Shown: piece by piece, positions 18,202 to 28,479 of the stretch
Layout: each line of letters opens with the position of its first letter
How positions within the stretch are numbered: the stretch's first letter is position 1
From: an uncultured Rhodospirillales bacterium
GTDB lineage: Bacteria > Pseudomonadota > Alphaproteobacteria > Acetobacterales > Acetobacteraceae
Direction: 5' to 3'
Length of the DNA stretch: 64,000 bases
NCBI GenBank assembly: GCA_903823665.1
Contig: CAIJTR010000109.1
Location: forward strand, 1-64,000
Position numbers and translations under genes: made by a program
The notes under the pieces: generated by a model
What the model saw: only the letters and a program-made list of their open reading frames with translations
Told to the model about the DNA's origin: nothing
The model's database searches: none

Positions 18202-19404
18202 CTACGCTGAACGTGCTGCGTGCGTCAATGATGTTGGCAGCACCGCAGCACTGAAATGCGCCTCAAGCCGGGCCACCGCCTCATCGAGCACCGCAAATGT
18301 CTTGCAGAACGCGAACCTCGCGTAATTCCGCGGTGCCTCACCCTCATAGAAGGCGCTGACGGGAATGGCCGCCACACGCGCATGCTCCGTGATGTGGCGG
18401 CAAAACGCCACGTCATCACCGGTGAAGCCCAGCGGCGAGAAATCCGCACTCACGAAGTAGCTGCCCTGCGCCGGCAACACCTTAAAGCCGATGCGCGTGA
18501 GGCCTTCGGACAGCCGGTCCCGGCGTGCGGCCAGATCGGAGCCGAGCGTTTCGAAATAGCTGTCATCCTTGGCCAGCCCCACCGCCACGCCGCGTTGGAG
18601 GTTCGGGGCCGTGGTGAACGTCAAATTCTGATGCGCCTTGCCGACAATCTTCACCAGATCAGCAGGGCCGCTGACATAGCCAATCTTCCAGCCGGTCAGC
18701 GAGAACGTCTTGCCGGCAGACCCCACCCGCAGGCAACGCTCGCGCATGCCCGGCAGCGTCATCAGCGGAATATGCTTCCAGCCGTCGAACGTCAGATGCT
18801 CATACACCTCGTCACACACCGCATAGGTGTCGTGGCGCACCATCAAATCGGCGATGAACGCGAGTTCAGCAGCGGTGAACACCTTGCCAGTCGGGTTCTG
18901 CGGCGTGTTGAGCAAAATCGCCTTGGTCTTCGGCCCGAACGCCGCCGCCAGCTCCGCCCGTGGCAATTCCCACTTCGGCGGCTGCAAACGCACCAGCACC
19001 GGCGTGGCCCCAAGCAGACGCACCACCGGCAGATAGGTGTCATAGAGCGGCTCGATCAACACCACTTCGTCCCCGGGGTTGAGCAACGCCATCAAGCACG
19101 CGGTGATCGCCTCAGTCGCACCGGACGTGACGCACACATCCGTGTCCGGGTTCATGTCGAGGCCGTAGAACCGCTTGTTCGCTGCCGCCACCGCCTGACG
19201 CAGCTCCGGCACGCCGGTCATCGGCGGATACTGATTGCGATTGTCCAGCAACGCCTCGGCTGCCGCCCGCACGACGTCGGCGGGGCCTTCCGTTTCTGGA
19301 AAACCCTGACCAAGATTGATCGCGCCGTGCTGGTTGGCCAGCGCAGACATCACCGTGAAGATCGTCGTTCCGGTGTTGGCGAGCAGCGTGTTCGGCGTTT
19401 TCAT
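18202..19404 (-). CDS. Pyridoxal-phosphate aminotransferase, class I/II
   Basis: A 400-residue aminotransferase. The cofactor lysine is in SAGKTFSLTGWKIGYVSG. Other fold-type I marks are INLGQGFPETEGP, TSGATEAITACLMALL, LNTPQNPTGKVF and the late arginine in NYARFAFCKT. The sequence resembles the methionine/kynurenine-type aminotransferases (YbdL-like), but the exact amino donor is not certain. I chose the ATG at 19404 (MKTPNTLLANTG) because AGGA lies 8 bases ahead. An ATG two codons upstream (19410) is equally readable. The tRNA-His gene follows directly. Confidence 0.88.
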   Translation of the reverse strand: MKTPNTLLANTGTTIFTVMSALANQHGAINLGQGFPETEGPADVVRAAAEALLDNRNQYPPMTGVPELRQAVAAANKRFYGLDMNPDTDVCVTSGATEAITACLMALLNPGDEVVLIEPLYDTYLPVVRLLGATPVLVRLQPPKWELPRAELAAAFGPKTKAILLNTPQNPTGKVFTAAELAFIADLMVRHDTYAVCDEVYEHLTFDGWKHIPLMTLPGMRERCLRVGSAGKTFSLTGWKIGYVSGPADLVKIVGKAHQNLTFTTAPNLQRGVAVGLAKDDSYFETLGSDLAARRDRLSEGLTRIGFKVLPAQGSYFVSADFSPLGFTGDDVAFCRHITEHARVAAIPVSAFYEGEAPRNYARFAFCKTFAVLDEAVARLEAHFSAAVLPTSLTHAARSA

Positions 19405-20056
<652 letters not shown>

Positions 20057-20084
20057 TCTGCGTCTCGCCGAATAGAATTCCGGT

Positions 20085-20101
20085 CCGGCCAGTCTGGCCG
20101 G
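20085..20101. other. glnB-glnA intercistronic hairpin
   Basis: CCGGCCA-GTC-TGGCCGG forms a 7-bp perfect stem with a 3-base loop between glnB and glnA. No T-run follows, so it is not a canonical terminator. It may stabilise or attenuate the message and so set the glnB to glnA ratio, which is inference. Confidence 0.5.
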
Positions 20102-20175
20102 GCTGCCTCGGGGTCGCGTGGTGCGGCCCTTTCCTGGTGACGTGAGCAACCCTCATGTCATGTTTTTTGGGGATC

Positions 20176-21615
20176 ATGAGTATGGCAAAGAAAGCCACAG
20201 ACGCGACAAAGTCGATCGACAAGGTATTGGAGCTGATCAAGGAGCACGGGGTTGAGTTCATCGACCTGCGCTTCACCGATCCGCGCGGCAAGTGGCAGCA
20301 CACGTCGCAGCACATCTCCACGATGGGCGAGGAAGCCTTCAAGGACGGCATCATGTTCGACGGCTCGTCGATCGCCGGCTGGAAGGCGATCAACGAGAGC
20401 GACATGATCCTGATGCCGGACCCGGACACGGCGGTGCTCGACCCGTTCTCGGCCAAGCCGTCGCTGATCATCTTCTGCGACATTTACGAGCCCTCGACCG
20501 GCCAGCCTTATGCCCGCGACCCGCGCAGCACCGCCAAGAAAGCCACCGCCTATGTGAAGGCCGCAGGCGTCGGTGACAGCGTCTCCGTCGGTGCAGAGGC
20601 CGAGTTCTTCATCTTCGACAACGTGCAGTTCGGCACGGGTGGCAATTTCGGCACCTACAAGATCGACAGCATCGAAGGCCCTGGCGCCAACATGAAGGAC
20701 TACCCCGAGGGCAACATGGGCCACCGCCCATCCGTCAAGGGTGGCTACTTCCCGGTGCCGCCGGTGGACAGCGAGAGCGATCTGCGCGCCGAAATGCTCT
20801 CCGCCATGGGCGAAATGGGCCTGCCGATCGAAAAGCATCACCACGAAGTGGCGCAGAGCCAGCATGAGCTCGGCACCAAGTTCGGCAGCCTGCTGACGAT
20901 GGCCGACCAGATGCAGATCTATAAATACTGTGTCCACAACGTCGCGCACAGCTACGGCAAGACGGCGACGTTCATGCCGAAGCCGATCTATGGCGACAAC
21001 GGCTCGGGCATGCACACCCACATGTCGATCTGGAAGGGCAGCACCCCACTGTTCGCCGGCAACGGCTATGCTGACCTGTCCGAGATGTGCCTCTACTTCA
21101 TCGGCGGCGTCATCAAACATGCCAAGGCCGTGAACGCGTTCACCAACCCTTCCACCAACAGCTACAAGCGCCTGATCCCCGGCTTCGAAGCTCCCGTGCT
21201 GCTGGCCTACTCGGCCCGCAACCGCTCCGCCTCGTGCCGCATTCCCTACACCACCAACCCAAAGGCCAAGCGCGTGGAAGTTCGCTTCCCCGATGCGACC
21301 GCCAACCCCTACCTCGCCTACTCAGCCCTGCTGATGGCGGGCATGGACGGCATTATCAACAAGATCCATCCGGGCGAGCCGATGGACAAGGATCTGTATG
21401 ATCTGCCGCCGGAAGAACTGAAGGGCATTCCCACGGTGTGCGGAAGCCTGCGCGAAGCACTGGGTGCGCTCGCCGCCGACCACGAGTTCCTGTTGAAGGG
21501 CGACGTGTTCAGCAAGGAGCAGATCGAGAGCTATATCGAGCTGAAGTGGAACGAAGTCTACCGGTTCGAGCACACGCCGCACCCGGTTGAGTTCGAAATG
21601 TATTATTCCGCTTGA
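20176..21615 (+). CDS. glnA: Glutamine synthetase type I
   Basis: A dodecameric enzyme that makes glutamine from glutamate, ammonia and ATP. The 479-residue protein contains [28 protein letters not shown] (metal ligands), the ATP-binding [18 protein letters not shown], and [10 protein letters not shown]. The tyrosine in [10 protein letters not shown] is in the place of the adenylylation site, so covalent control by GlnE is expected. Two ATGs, 20176 (MSMAKK) and 20182 (MAKK), are possible. GGGG lies 4 or 10 bases ahead respectively. It is transcribed with glnB and ends at the terminator at 21644. Confidence 0.97.
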   Translation: MSMAKKATDATKSIDKVLELIKEHGVEFIDLRFTDPRGKWQHTSQHISTMGEEAFKDGIMFDGSSIAGWKAINESDMILMPDPDTAVLDPFSAKPSLIIFCDIYEPSTGQPYARDPRSTAKKATAYVKAAGVGDSVSVGAEAEFFIFDNVQFGTGGNFGTYKIDSIEGPGANMKDYPEGNMGHRPSVKGGYFPVPPVDSESDLRAEMLSAMGEMGLPIEKHHHEVAQSQHELGTKFGSLLTMADQMQIYKYCVHNVAHSYGKTATFMPKPIYGDNGSGMHTHMSIWKGSTPLFAGNGYADLSEMCLYFIGGVIKHAKAVNAFTNPSTNSYKRLIPGFEAPVLLAYSARNRSASCRIPYTTNPKAKRVEVRFPDATANPYLAYSALLMAGMDGIINKIHPGEPMDKDLYDLPPEELKGIPTVCGSLREALGALAADHEFLLKGDVFSKEQIESYIELKWNEVYRFEHTPHPVEFEMYYSA

Positions 21616-21643
21616 CAACTGACACTGTAGTAAGCTGAGTAGC

Positions 21644-21674
21644 CCCGCCAGTCAAACGACTGGCGGGTTTTTTT
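21644..21674 (+). terminator. Rho-independent terminator of glnBA
   Basis: A perfect 10-bp stem CCCGCCAGTC (21644-21653), loop AAAC, GACTGGCGGG (21658-21667), then seven Ts. It lies 28 bases past the glnA stop. Confidence 0.96.
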
Positions 21675-21720
21675 ATAAACAACACCATCTATTAATAGAT
21701 GTAAAGGACTGTTGCTTAAC

Positions 21721-21897
21721 ATGAGGTCATTCGTGGGACTTGTGATGTTCTACCTCGCGTTCCGCATGCCGGAAGCAGCGGTCGACTGGGCTTCAAATAC
21801 CAGCGGCTATGACACGCTCCATGTGTTCCTGGTCATGCGCAGCTTGCTGGTCACGTCTGCCGTCGGCATCACGGTCTCGACAATTTATGCAAAATAA
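21721..21897 (+). CDS. Small membrane protein, unknown function
   Basis: A 58-residue protein with two hydrophobic stretches (SFVGLVMFYLAFRM and VFLVMRSLLVTSAVGITVSTIY) separated by a short polar turn, so probably two membrane passes. AAAGGA ends 12 bases before the ATG and 3 bases before an in-frame TTG at 21712. Neither spacing is ideal. It starts 47 bases after the glnA terminator in an AT-rich patch, so it has its own promoter or is expressed by read-through. I do not recognise a family. Confidence 0.55.
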   Translation: MRSFVGLVMFYLAFRMPEAAVDWASNTSGYDTLHVFLVMRSLLVTSAVGITVSTIYAK

Positions 21898-21956
21898 GAC
21901 GCCAGGCCAACGTTGTCGGGCAGCACTGCCCCGTCGCTGACATAAAGCAGCAAGGC

Positions 21957-22583
21957 TCAATCAGCCTCCGTCACCGGAACAGCAACTTCGTTCCTGCGAA
22001 GAAATGGCAACGTCCAAGGTGGATCGTAATACCACGCCACCGGCACGCCAGACGGTGTCCATTTTGACCCTTTGAGGGCCCTTACCAATTCCGCCCGCTG
22101 ATCATCCATTGCCGAAACACTGCCGAAGCCGGAGAAACGCAACACCGCCATCGTTTCGCCCGGCACCTCTACCAGTCGCACCGTGGGATCGTTCGGCGTC
22201 GGCAGGCTCGCCATCGTGTAACTTGCGGGCATAAAGAACCGCACCACCCAGCGCCCGCTCGCATCCTGGCTCTGCGCCACCGGGGCCGTCATCGCGATCT
22301 GCTCGGAGGACTGCGCCACCGGAGCCGTCATCGCAATTTTCGCATTGGTCGTATTGCCGCCGAAAATGTAGCCGGCGATGCGGCGGAACCCAGCGCTGCG
22401 CGCCGAATCCTCATCAGCCGCGATCACCGTCTCAGCAGCGATACGCGGGCCGTATTGGCGGACCTCAACGGAGCCTACCGCGCCGACCACCTCAAACTTC
22501 GGCTCCTCAGTGCCGCTACGGATACCCACAACCGAACACCCCGTGAGCGCGATGGCAGACAGAACAGCCGCTATTTTCTGCAT
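21957..22583 (-). CDS. SOUL-type heme-binding family lipoprotein
   Basis: A 208-residue protein starting with a lipoprotein signal MQKIAAVLSAIALTGCSVVG. LTGC is a lipobox, so it should be membrane-anchored in the periplasm. The body is the SOUL fold: FEVVGAVGSVEVRQYGPRIAAETV, GFRRIAGYIFGGN, KIAMTAPV, and VRFFMPASYTMASLPTPND. The bacterial role is uncertain although eukaryotic members bind heme. A short internal duplication repeats IAMTAPVAQS twice. The frame extends 7 codons upstream, but the lipobox fixes the start. Confidence 0.88.
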   Translation of the reverse strand: MQKIAAVLSAIALTGCSVVGIRSGTEEPKFEVVGAVGSVEVRQYGPRIAAETVIAADEDSARSAGFRRIAGYIFGGNTTNAKIAMTAPVAQSSEQIAMTAPVAQSQDASGRWVVRFFMPASYTMASLPTPNDPTVRLVEVPGETMAVLRFSGFGSVSAMDDQRAELVRALKGSKWTPSGVPVAWYYDPPWTLPFLRRNEVAVPVTEAD

Positions 22584-22667
22584 GGTGGCAAAATCCTCCA
22601 GCACAGAAATGGGCTTCCGCTAGGCCAAAACAACCTTCACGGGTTCAACGGCACACATCTGGACGGT

Positions 22668-23744
22668 TCACTGAACCTCCAGCAAAGCACAGGTGATGTG
22701 ATAAAGTGTGCTGGCCGGGGCGGCGTCTCCCACCGTGAACCCATCCGCCCAACGCTCTCGCCACAATCCCTTCGGTACGCCATCAAAAAAGCTGAACAAC
22801 GTCGCAAGTGACGCACTCGTCTGCGCCGGGGTGCCAGCACGAGACAGCGCCTTCAATCGCTCAGTGTGCTGCCACACGCGCGTGGATGGCACTTTAATCC
22901 GGCCATCGCTCCACAACTCAGCCGCCACAATCCCGTCCGGGCGCACGCCATGTGCCTCAGCAAAGCTCAGCAACTCCTGCCCCGCCGCCTCGGTTGCGCG
23001 CGGCATACGCCCAGCCTTGGCCGATAGCCTGCGATACTCGGACAAAAGCCACACCCACTCATGGTGATGCCCCGGCTCCAGCACAAAGCAGCCGCCCTCA
23101 CGCACCGGCACCAGAGCATCGTCGTAATACTCGGGCAAACCGGGCACATCTGCCTGATAAAACCGGTCGAGGAACAGGCCCACAATCGTGTCTGCGCGGT
23201 CGAGAAACTCCGCATCGCCAAACCGCTCATAGCCAGCCAACACCGCTTCGAACAAATGCATATGCGGGTTCTGCCGGCGCGGCATCGCATCAGGAAACGA
23301 CTCCCGCCAGCCCTGCCGCGGATGGCCAAACCGCTCGTCAATATAGGCCAGCGTCTCGATTGCCAGAGCCCGCTCCCCGGCATGGGAGAAGGCGAGCAGC
23401 ACGAAGGCGTGGTCATACAAATCCCGCGTGGCGTCGATCACCGCGCCGTCCTGATCGAACCGCATGGCATAGCCACCATCGCTCTGCCGCGCGGTGTTCC
23501 GCAAAAAGCGCAGCCCCAGCACCACGGCATCTGCCGCACGTGCAACGCCCATCTTCTCAGCCTGCACGAACGTGTAAATTTGCCGTGCCGCCACACGCAG
23601 CCTCCGAAAATCAGCGCGGGGCTTCAGCGTCTCAGGGTCGAGGTCCTCCTCGAACGCGCCCCGCTTCCAATCCACGCCATGTTCCAGCCAAAGCGGAAAC
23701 GCATCCTCTCGCATCCAGTAGAGCGCTGCTGCAGGCGTGCTCAT
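22668..23744 (-). CDS. AGE family epimerase/isomerase
   Basis: A 358-residue (alpha/alpha)6-barrel sugar enzyme of the N-acylglucosamine 2-epimerase / mannose isomerase group. Marks include [50 protein letters not shown] and [14 protein letters not shown], with histidines expected in the active site. Substrates in the family are mannose, glucose or acylated amino sugars, and this cannot be resolved here. The ATG overlaps the stop of the acyl-CoA synthetase (ATGA). The frame is open further upstream to 23885, inside that gene. Confidence 0.88.
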   Translation of the reverse strand: MSTPAAALYWMREDAFPLWLEHGVDWKRGAFEEDLDPETLKPRADFRRLRVAARQIYTFVQAEKMGVARAADAVVLGLRFLRNTARQSDGGYAMRFDQDGAVIDATRDLYDHAFVLLAFSHAGERALAIETLAYIDERFGHPRQGWRESFPDAMPRRQNPHMHLFEAVLAGYERFGDAEFLDRADTIVGLFLDRFYQADVPGLPEYYDDALVPVREGGCFVLEPGHHHEWVWLLSEYRRLSAKAGRMPRATEAAGQELLSFAEAHGVRPDGIVAAELWSDGRIKVPSTRVWQHTERLKALSRAGTPAQTSASLATLFSFFDGVPKGLWRERWADGFTVGDAAPASTLYHITCALLEVQ

Positions 23745-25420
23745 CCGGCCAAATTCTCCAAAAGCTCGCGTTCCATCGCCTCGCGCATCAGGAATTTCTG
23801 CATCTTGCCGGTCACCGTCATCGGAAAGCTCTCCACGAAGCGCACATGGCGCGGGATTTTGAAATGCGCGATCTGCCCGTGGCAAAACGCCCGCAAGCCC
23901 TCCGCGTCAAGGCTGGCCCCCTCGCGCAGCTTCACCCAGGCGCATAATTCCTCGCCGAATTTGGCATCCGGCACCCCGAAGATCTGCACATCCGAAATGG
24001 CGGGATGGCGATACAGAAAATCTTCCACCTCACGCGGATAGATGTTCTCCCCACCCCGTATCACCAGATCCTTGATCCGGCCGACAATGGCGCAATACCC
24101 AGCCTCGTCGAGGGTGGCGAGGTCACCGGTGTGCATCCACCCCGCCGCGTCAATCGCCCCGCGCGTGCGCTCCTCGTCGGCCCAATAGCCGAGCATCACC
24201 GCATAACCGCGCGTGCAAAGCTCGCCCTTCTCGCCGGCAGGCACGATGCGGCCCTCGGCGTCGATGATCTTGGCCTCCATATGCGGATGGACGCGGCCCA
24301 CCGTCGTCACCCGCCGCTCCAGACTGTCATCGAGCGTGGTCTGAAAGCTCACCGGGCTCGTCTCGGTCATGCCGTAGCAGATGGTGATGTCGCGCAAATT
24401 CATCTGCGCAATCGCCCGTCGCATCAGCTCGATCGGGCAGATCGTGCCCGCCATCACGCCGGTGCGCAGCGAGGACATATCGAACTCCGCAAACCGCGGA
24501 TGATCGAGCTGGGCGATAAACATCGTCGGCACGCCATACAAGGACGTGCAGCGCTCGGCCGAGACCGCCTCCAGCGTTGCCAGCGGATCGAACCCCTCAC
24601 CCGGAAAGATCATCGCCGATCCATGCGTCAGGCACGCAAGAACGCCGATCACCATGCCAAAGCAATGATACAGCGGCACCGGAATGCACACCCGATCAGC
24701 CTGCGTGTATTTCATCGTCTCGCCGATGAAATAGCCGTTGTTGAGAATGTTATGATGCGTCAGCGTCGCCCCCTTCGGCGCACCCGTGGTGCCGGAGGTG
24801 AACTGCACATTGATCGGGTCATCGAATTGCAGCTGGGCCCCGATCTCCGCCAACCGGGCACGGCCCGCATCATCCGCCGTGGCGGACACCGCATCAAAAC
24901 CAAATGCAGCAGCCAGAGTGGCACCGCCGATCTGGATGATATGGCGCAAGGTCGGCACCGCTTCGGCGTGCAAATGCCCTGGCGCACTGCTCGCCACCTC
25001 CGGCATCAAACTCGCCAGCATCCCTGCATAATCGCTGGTCTTGAACGCCGTCGCCGTCACCAGCGCCGCACAACCCACCTTGTTCAGCGCATATTCCAGT
25101 TCAGACAGCCGATACGCCGGATTGATCGTCACCAGCACCAAACCGGCCTTGGCGGTGGCCAACTGAGTGATCACCCACTCAGCATTGTTCGGCGACCACA
25201 CGCCCACGCGGTCCCCGGGAGACAGACCCAGCGCCAGCAATCCCGCCGCGAAATCATCAACCTTGCGGGCCAGCTCAGCCCAGCTCAGCCGGATGGCCTG
25301 CTGCCGCACCACCAGCGCCAGCGCGTCCGGCGAATGCGCCACCACACGGTCCAGCGCCCGCCCGATTGTGTCACCCAGGAGCGGGGCCGCCGAGGCACCG
25401 CTGACATAGCTCATTGGCAT
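23741..25420 (-). CDS. Acyl-CoA synthetase (AMP-binding, fatty-acid type)
   Basis: A 559-residue ligase that activates carboxylic acids to CoA thioesters through an acyl-AMP. The ATP-binding loop is [17 protein letters not shown] near residue 205, the adenylation motif is [11 protein letters not shown], then [14 protein letters not shown] and the hinge [20 protein letters not shown]. The C-terminal catalytic lysine is in [13 protein letters not shown]. Family resemblance is to medium- or long-chain fatty acyl-CoA synthetases. The chain length is not determinable. Cotranscribed with the epimerase by ATGA overlap. Confidence 0.92.
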   Translation of the reverse strand: MPMSYVSGASAAPLLGDTIGRALDRVVAHSPDALALVVRQQAIRLSWAELARKVDDFAAGLLALGLSPGDRVGVWSPNNAEWVITQLATAKAGLVLVTINPAYRLSELEYALNKVGCAALVTATAFKTSDYAGMLASLMPEVASSAPGHLHAEAVPTLRHIIQIGGATLAAAFGFDAVSATADDAGRARLAEIGAQLQFDDPINVQFTSGTTGAPKGATLTHHNILNNGYFIGETMKYTQADRVCIPVPLYHCFGMVIGVLACLTHGSAMIFPGEGFDPLATLEAVSAERCTSLYGVPTMFIAQLDHPRFAEFDMSSLRTGVMAGTICPIELMRRAIAQMNLRDITICYGMTETSPVSFQTTLDDSLERRVTTVGRVHPHMEAKIIDAEGRIVPAGEKGELCTRGYAVMLGYWADEERTRGAIDAAGWMHTGDLATLDEAGYCAIVGRIKDLVIRGGENIYPREVEDFLYRHPAISDVQIFGVPDAKFGEELCAWVKLREGASLDAEGLRAFCHGQIAHFKIPRHVRFVESFPMTVTGKMQKFLMREAMERELLENLAG

Positions 25421-25477
25421 GATCGTTTCCCCACCCCGTAGCGACGACGATAATGGAGAAGCACCAGAAACGACAAC

Positions 25478-25501
25478 GGCCCGGCTGTTTCCAGCCGGGC
25501 C
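25478..25501 (-). terminator. Probable terminator hairpin after the HhH gene
   Basis: GGCCCGGCTG-TTTC-CAGCCGGGCC is a perfect 10-bp palindrome 29 bases past the stop of the minus-strand HhH gene. The downstream minus strand is only weakly T-rich (GTTGTCGTTTCTG), so termination strength is uncertain. Confidence 0.7.
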
Positions 25502-25530
25502 ATGTGCGCAGCGCCGTCGTCCGGATCAGT

Positions 25531-25962
25531 TTAGATCGCGAACTGAGCCTTCAGCTTGGTGTAGGACGAGTGCGGGATCACCTTCTTGGTGTCGAGGTCG
25601 TCGACAGCCTTGTAAGGACGGCCAGCGATGATCTTCGTGGCCGTGGCCTTGCCGATGCCCTTGACGGTCTGCAGTTCTTCCGAGGTGCCGGTGTTGATGT
25701 TCACAACGGCCGTGGTCGACTTCACGATCTTCTCAGGCTTCGCCGGTTTCGCAGCCGGGGTGGTGGCGGCAGGGGTTGTGGCAGCCGGAGCAGCCGCGAC
25801 GGGCTTCACAGGAACGGTCGACGGCACGACCGGAGCAACCGGTGCCGTCACGGCAGGCTTCACCGGGGTGATGGTTGTCGTGGCGGGTGCGGTCTGCGCA
25901 AAAGCCGGCATGGCTGTGGCGGCAGCGAACAGGGTAGCCAGAGCAAGCTGTTTCATACGCAT
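25531..25962 (-). CDS. Secreted helix-hairpin-helix (ComEA-like) protein
   Basis: A 143-residue protein with a Sec signal peptide (MRMKQLALATLFAAATAMPAFA), a long Ala/Pro/Thr/Val/Lys linker (residues about 24-80), and a C-terminal helix-hairpin-helix unit NINTGTSEELQTVKGIGKAT. The HhH unit resembles the DNA-binding domain of ComEA, so periplasmic DNA binding is possible. Competence genes are not seen nearby, so the role is open. The start is fixed by AAGGAG 8 bases before the ATG. Confidence 0.82.
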   Translation of the reverse strand: MRMKQLALATLFAAATAMPAFAQTAPATTTITPVKPAVTAPVAPVVPSTVPVKPVAAAPAATTPAATTPAAKPAKPEKIVKSTTAVVNINTGTSEELQTVKGIGKATATKIIAGRPYKAVDDLDTKKVIPHSSYTKLKAQFAI

Positions 25963-26163
25963 GGCGAAGTCTCCTTTTCCGGGGCGGTCGGCTGCGCAAC
26001 GCGCCGGCTTACCCAACGGCCGCATACAAGCGCCCCCAATGAGTCGTTGCAATGGCACAGATGTGGCCGTTTCGAGGCAGTGACCAATTTGAGCTGCTGG
26101 TGGATGGAAACAGCCCGCTGATTGCGCTACACGTAACTATCACCTTTTGTAAGGATATTTAGC

Positions 26164-26595
26164 ATGAGTGGTTTCCTTGGCCAGATCGCAGGCAGTCTCC
26201 TCGGCAGCGGCCCCGCAGCGGCAGCAGCCCCCGTGCTGATCCAGATGCTGATGGGCGGCGGTGCCGGTTCCGCTGGCGCGCAGGCTGGCGGCTTGGGCGG
26301 TCTCGGCGGCCTGCTGTCGCAGTTCGAGAGCGCAGGCCTGGGCGCGCAGGTGCAGTCCTGGGTCGGATCGGGCAGCAACATGCCGCTGACCGCCGAGCAC
26401 GTCATGGCAGCGATTCCGCCCGATCAGCTGGCCATGCTCGCCGAAAAGGTTGGCCTCCCACATGATCAGGCCGCTGCCTTGATCGCTCAGGTTCTGCCAC
26501 ACGTCGTCGATCATGCAACGCCGGATGGCCAAGTGCCCGCCGCCGGTGCCGCCACTCCGGATTTTGCCGGTCTGATCGGCAAGCTGCTAGGCTAA
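26164..26595 (+). CDS. YidB family (DUF937) protein
   Basis: A 143-residue protein with an N-terminal glycine/alanine-rich part (AGSLLGSGPAAAAAP, GGLGGLGGLL) and the conserved DUF937/YidB core LGAQVQSWVGSGSNMPLTAEHV, LAEKVGLPHDQAAALIAQVLPHVVDHATPDG. The family has no settled function. A TAAGGATATTTAGC leader gives AAGGA 7 bases ahead of the ATG. The S10 peptidase gene follows 36 bases later on the same strand. Confidence 0.85.
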   Translation: MSGFLGQIAGSLLGSGPAAAAAPVLIQMLMGGGAGSAGAQAGGLGGLGGLLSQFESAGLGAQVQSWVGSGSNMPLTAEHVMAAIPPDQLAMLAEKVGLPHDQAAALIAQVLPHVVDHATPDGQVPAAGAATPDFAGLIGKLLG

Positions 26596-26631
26596 GCCTT
26601 CGCCTATATCCTAGGTCGGAAGGAGACTGAC

Positions 26632-28125
26632 ATGCGCCAGCCTGTTCAATTTGCGGTGTTTTTGCTGTGTCTTCTCCTTCCGGTCACAGGCTTTGCCCAG
26701 CGTCAACCAACCCCCACGACCCCAGCAGCAACACCTGCGGCTGAACCGCTCCGTAAGCTGCCCGCCGACAGCATCACCAAACACAGCATCGATCTGCCCG
26801 GTCGCACGCTGAAATTCACCGCCACTGCCGGTGCCGTCACCCTCACCGATGCATCTGGCGCACCACAGGCCCAGATCAGCTTCATCGCCTATTCGCTGGA
26901 CGATCAGACCCCGGAAAAGCGCCCTGTCACCTTCGCCATGAACGGCGGCCCTGGCTCCGCCTCCGCCTGGCTTCAGCTCGGCCTGCTCGGCCCCTGGCGG
27001 ATGCGGATGGACCCGGACGCTGCCGTACCATCTGCCAGCCCGGTGCCCGCCGACAATGCCGATACCTGGCTCGATTTCACCGATCTCGTCTTCATCGACC
27101 CAGTCGGCACAGGCTTCAGCAAAATGCTGGTCAATAGCGACGACAACCGCAAAAAATACTGGTCGGTCAACGGTGACGTCGCAAGCGTTGCCCAGGCCAT
27201 CCGCATCTGGCTCACCCAGACCAAGCGCATGACCTCGCCCAAATACATCGTGGGCGAAAGCTATTCCGGCCTGCGCGGCCCCCGCCTCGTCCGCCAGCTC
27301 ATCGCTGACGAAAGTGTGGGCGTCACCGGCCTTGTGCTGATCTCGCCCAAGCTCGACTACGGCGGCAGCAGCGCGTTCGACCCAATTTCCTGGGTTTCGG
27401 TGCTGCCATCCGAAGCAGCCGTCGCCCGGTCAAAAAAAGGTCCCGTCACCCGCGCGGACATGGCCGATGTCGAACAATACGCCACCACGGACTACCTGCT
27501 CGACATGGTTCGCGGCGAGGATGCCGATGCCGTCAAGCGCCGGGTGGACCGCATCATCGCACTCACCGGCCTCGACCGCGCCCTCGTGGAGCGGCGTCAC
27601 GGCATGGTGCAGAGCTTCGATTATCTGCGTGAAGTCGATGCCAGCGAGGCGAAGGTGGCCAGCTTCTACGACGCCACCGTCACCAAGCAGGACCCATTCC
27701 CGACTGGCAGCTACAGCAACCGTCCAGACCCGATGACAGACGCGCTGCAACCGGCCTTCGTCTCGGCCATTCTGGACATTTATGGCCGCCGCCTGAACTG
27801 GCTGCCAGACGGACAATATCAAATCTCAAACGGTGCAGTGAACCGCGCCTGGGAATTCGGCAACGGCAACAAGCCCGAATCGATCTCCTATCTTCGCCAG
27901 TCCCTGGCGCAGGACCCGAACTTCCACGTGCTGATCGCACACGGCCTGTTCGACATCATCACACCCTATTTTGAGACGCAGATGCTGTTCAACCAGATTC
28001 CGCACAGTGTCGGAACAGCGCAAATCGATTTCCAGGTCTATCCAGGCGGCCACATGTTCTACAGCCAGGACGCCTCACGTGCTGCATTCCGTGAAGAAGC
28101 GAAGAAGCTTTACAAAGCTCCGTAA
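26632..28125 (+). CDS. S10 family serine carboxypeptidase
   Basis: A 497-residue secreted peptidase, signal peptide MRQPVQFAVFLLCLLLPVTGFAQ. The oxyanion region NGGPGSASAW begins at residue 104, nucleophile Ser210 is in GESYSGLRG, Asp441 is in HGLFDIITPY, and His474 is in PGGHMFYSQ, so the whole triad of the carboxypeptidase fold is present. The family removes C-terminal residues at acid pH, consistent with periplasmic or external use. A Pro/Thr/Ala-rich stretch follows the signal. Well-placed AAGGAG lies ahead of the start. Confidence 0.92.
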   Translation: MRQPVQFAVFLLCLLLPVTGFAQRQPTPTTPAATPAAEPLRKLPADSITKHSIDLPGRTLKFTATAGAVTLTDASGAPQAQISFIAYSLDDQTPEKRPVTFAMNGGPGSASAWLQLGLLGPWRMRMDPDAAVPSASPVPADNADTWLDFTDLVFIDPVGTGFSKMLVNSDDNRKKYWSVNGDVASVAQAIRIWLTQTKRMTSPKYIVGESYSGLRGPRLVRQLIADESVGVTGLVLISPKLDYGGSSAFDPISWVSVLPSEAAVARSKKGPVTRADMADVEQYATTDYLLDMVRGEDADAVKRRVDRIIALTGLDRALVERRHGMVQSFDYLREVDASEAKVASFYDATVTKQDPFPTGSYSNRPDPMTDALQPAFVSAILDIYGRRLNWLPDGQYQISNGAVNRAWEFGNGNKPESISYLRQSLAQDPNFHVLIAHGLFDIITPYFETQMLFNQIPHSVGTAQIDFQVYPGGHMFYSQDASRAAFREEAKKLYKAP

Positions 28126-28161
28126 GGCGCGCGCCGCTTGAACGCCCGCCCTTCGCACAAC

Positions 28162-28479
28162 TTACCGCTTAGATCCCCATCGAAGTTGTAGCGCCAAGCC
28201 AGCCAGCACCAATCCCAGCATCGTCGGGATCATCCAAGCCGGACGCAGCATCAGTGGGAGGCCGATATAGTCCCACACCCACAAAGAAACGCTGCTGTGC
28301 TCGGCATGCGCCACACCAGCCATCCAGTCTGGCGCATGCGTCATCAGCAACTGCCCAAGTGTCAGCACAGGCGACATCATGCTGGCGATCCAAAATGCGA
28401 TCGACAGCACCACAACAGCCGCCAAGGCGGCAAGCTTGGCCGCCGCCTCACGACCGCCCGTACTATGAGCACTTCTCAA
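28162..28479 (-). CDS. Small membrane protein downstream of msrP
   Basis: A protein of about 105 residues with two hydrophobic segments, LAALAAVVVLSIAFWIASMM and MIPTMLGLVLAGLAL. A TTG start overlapping the msrP stop (TTGA) is the simplest reading. The frame is open upstream to 28545, inside msrP. In many bacteria the second gene here is msrQ, a heme membrane protein of about 200 residues with six segments. This protein is too short and does not show its histidines in that arrangement. Function unknown. Confidence 0.65.
   Translation of the reverse strand: MRSAHSTGGREAAAKLAALAAVVVLSIAFWIASMMSPVLTLGQLLMTHAPDWMAGVAHAEHSSVSLWVWDYIGLPLMLRPAWMIPTMLGLVLAGLALQLRWGSKR

Noticed and set aside
20085-20101. 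Hairpin between glnB and glnA as a terminator
   Set aside because: No T-run follows, and glnA has no evident separate promoter.
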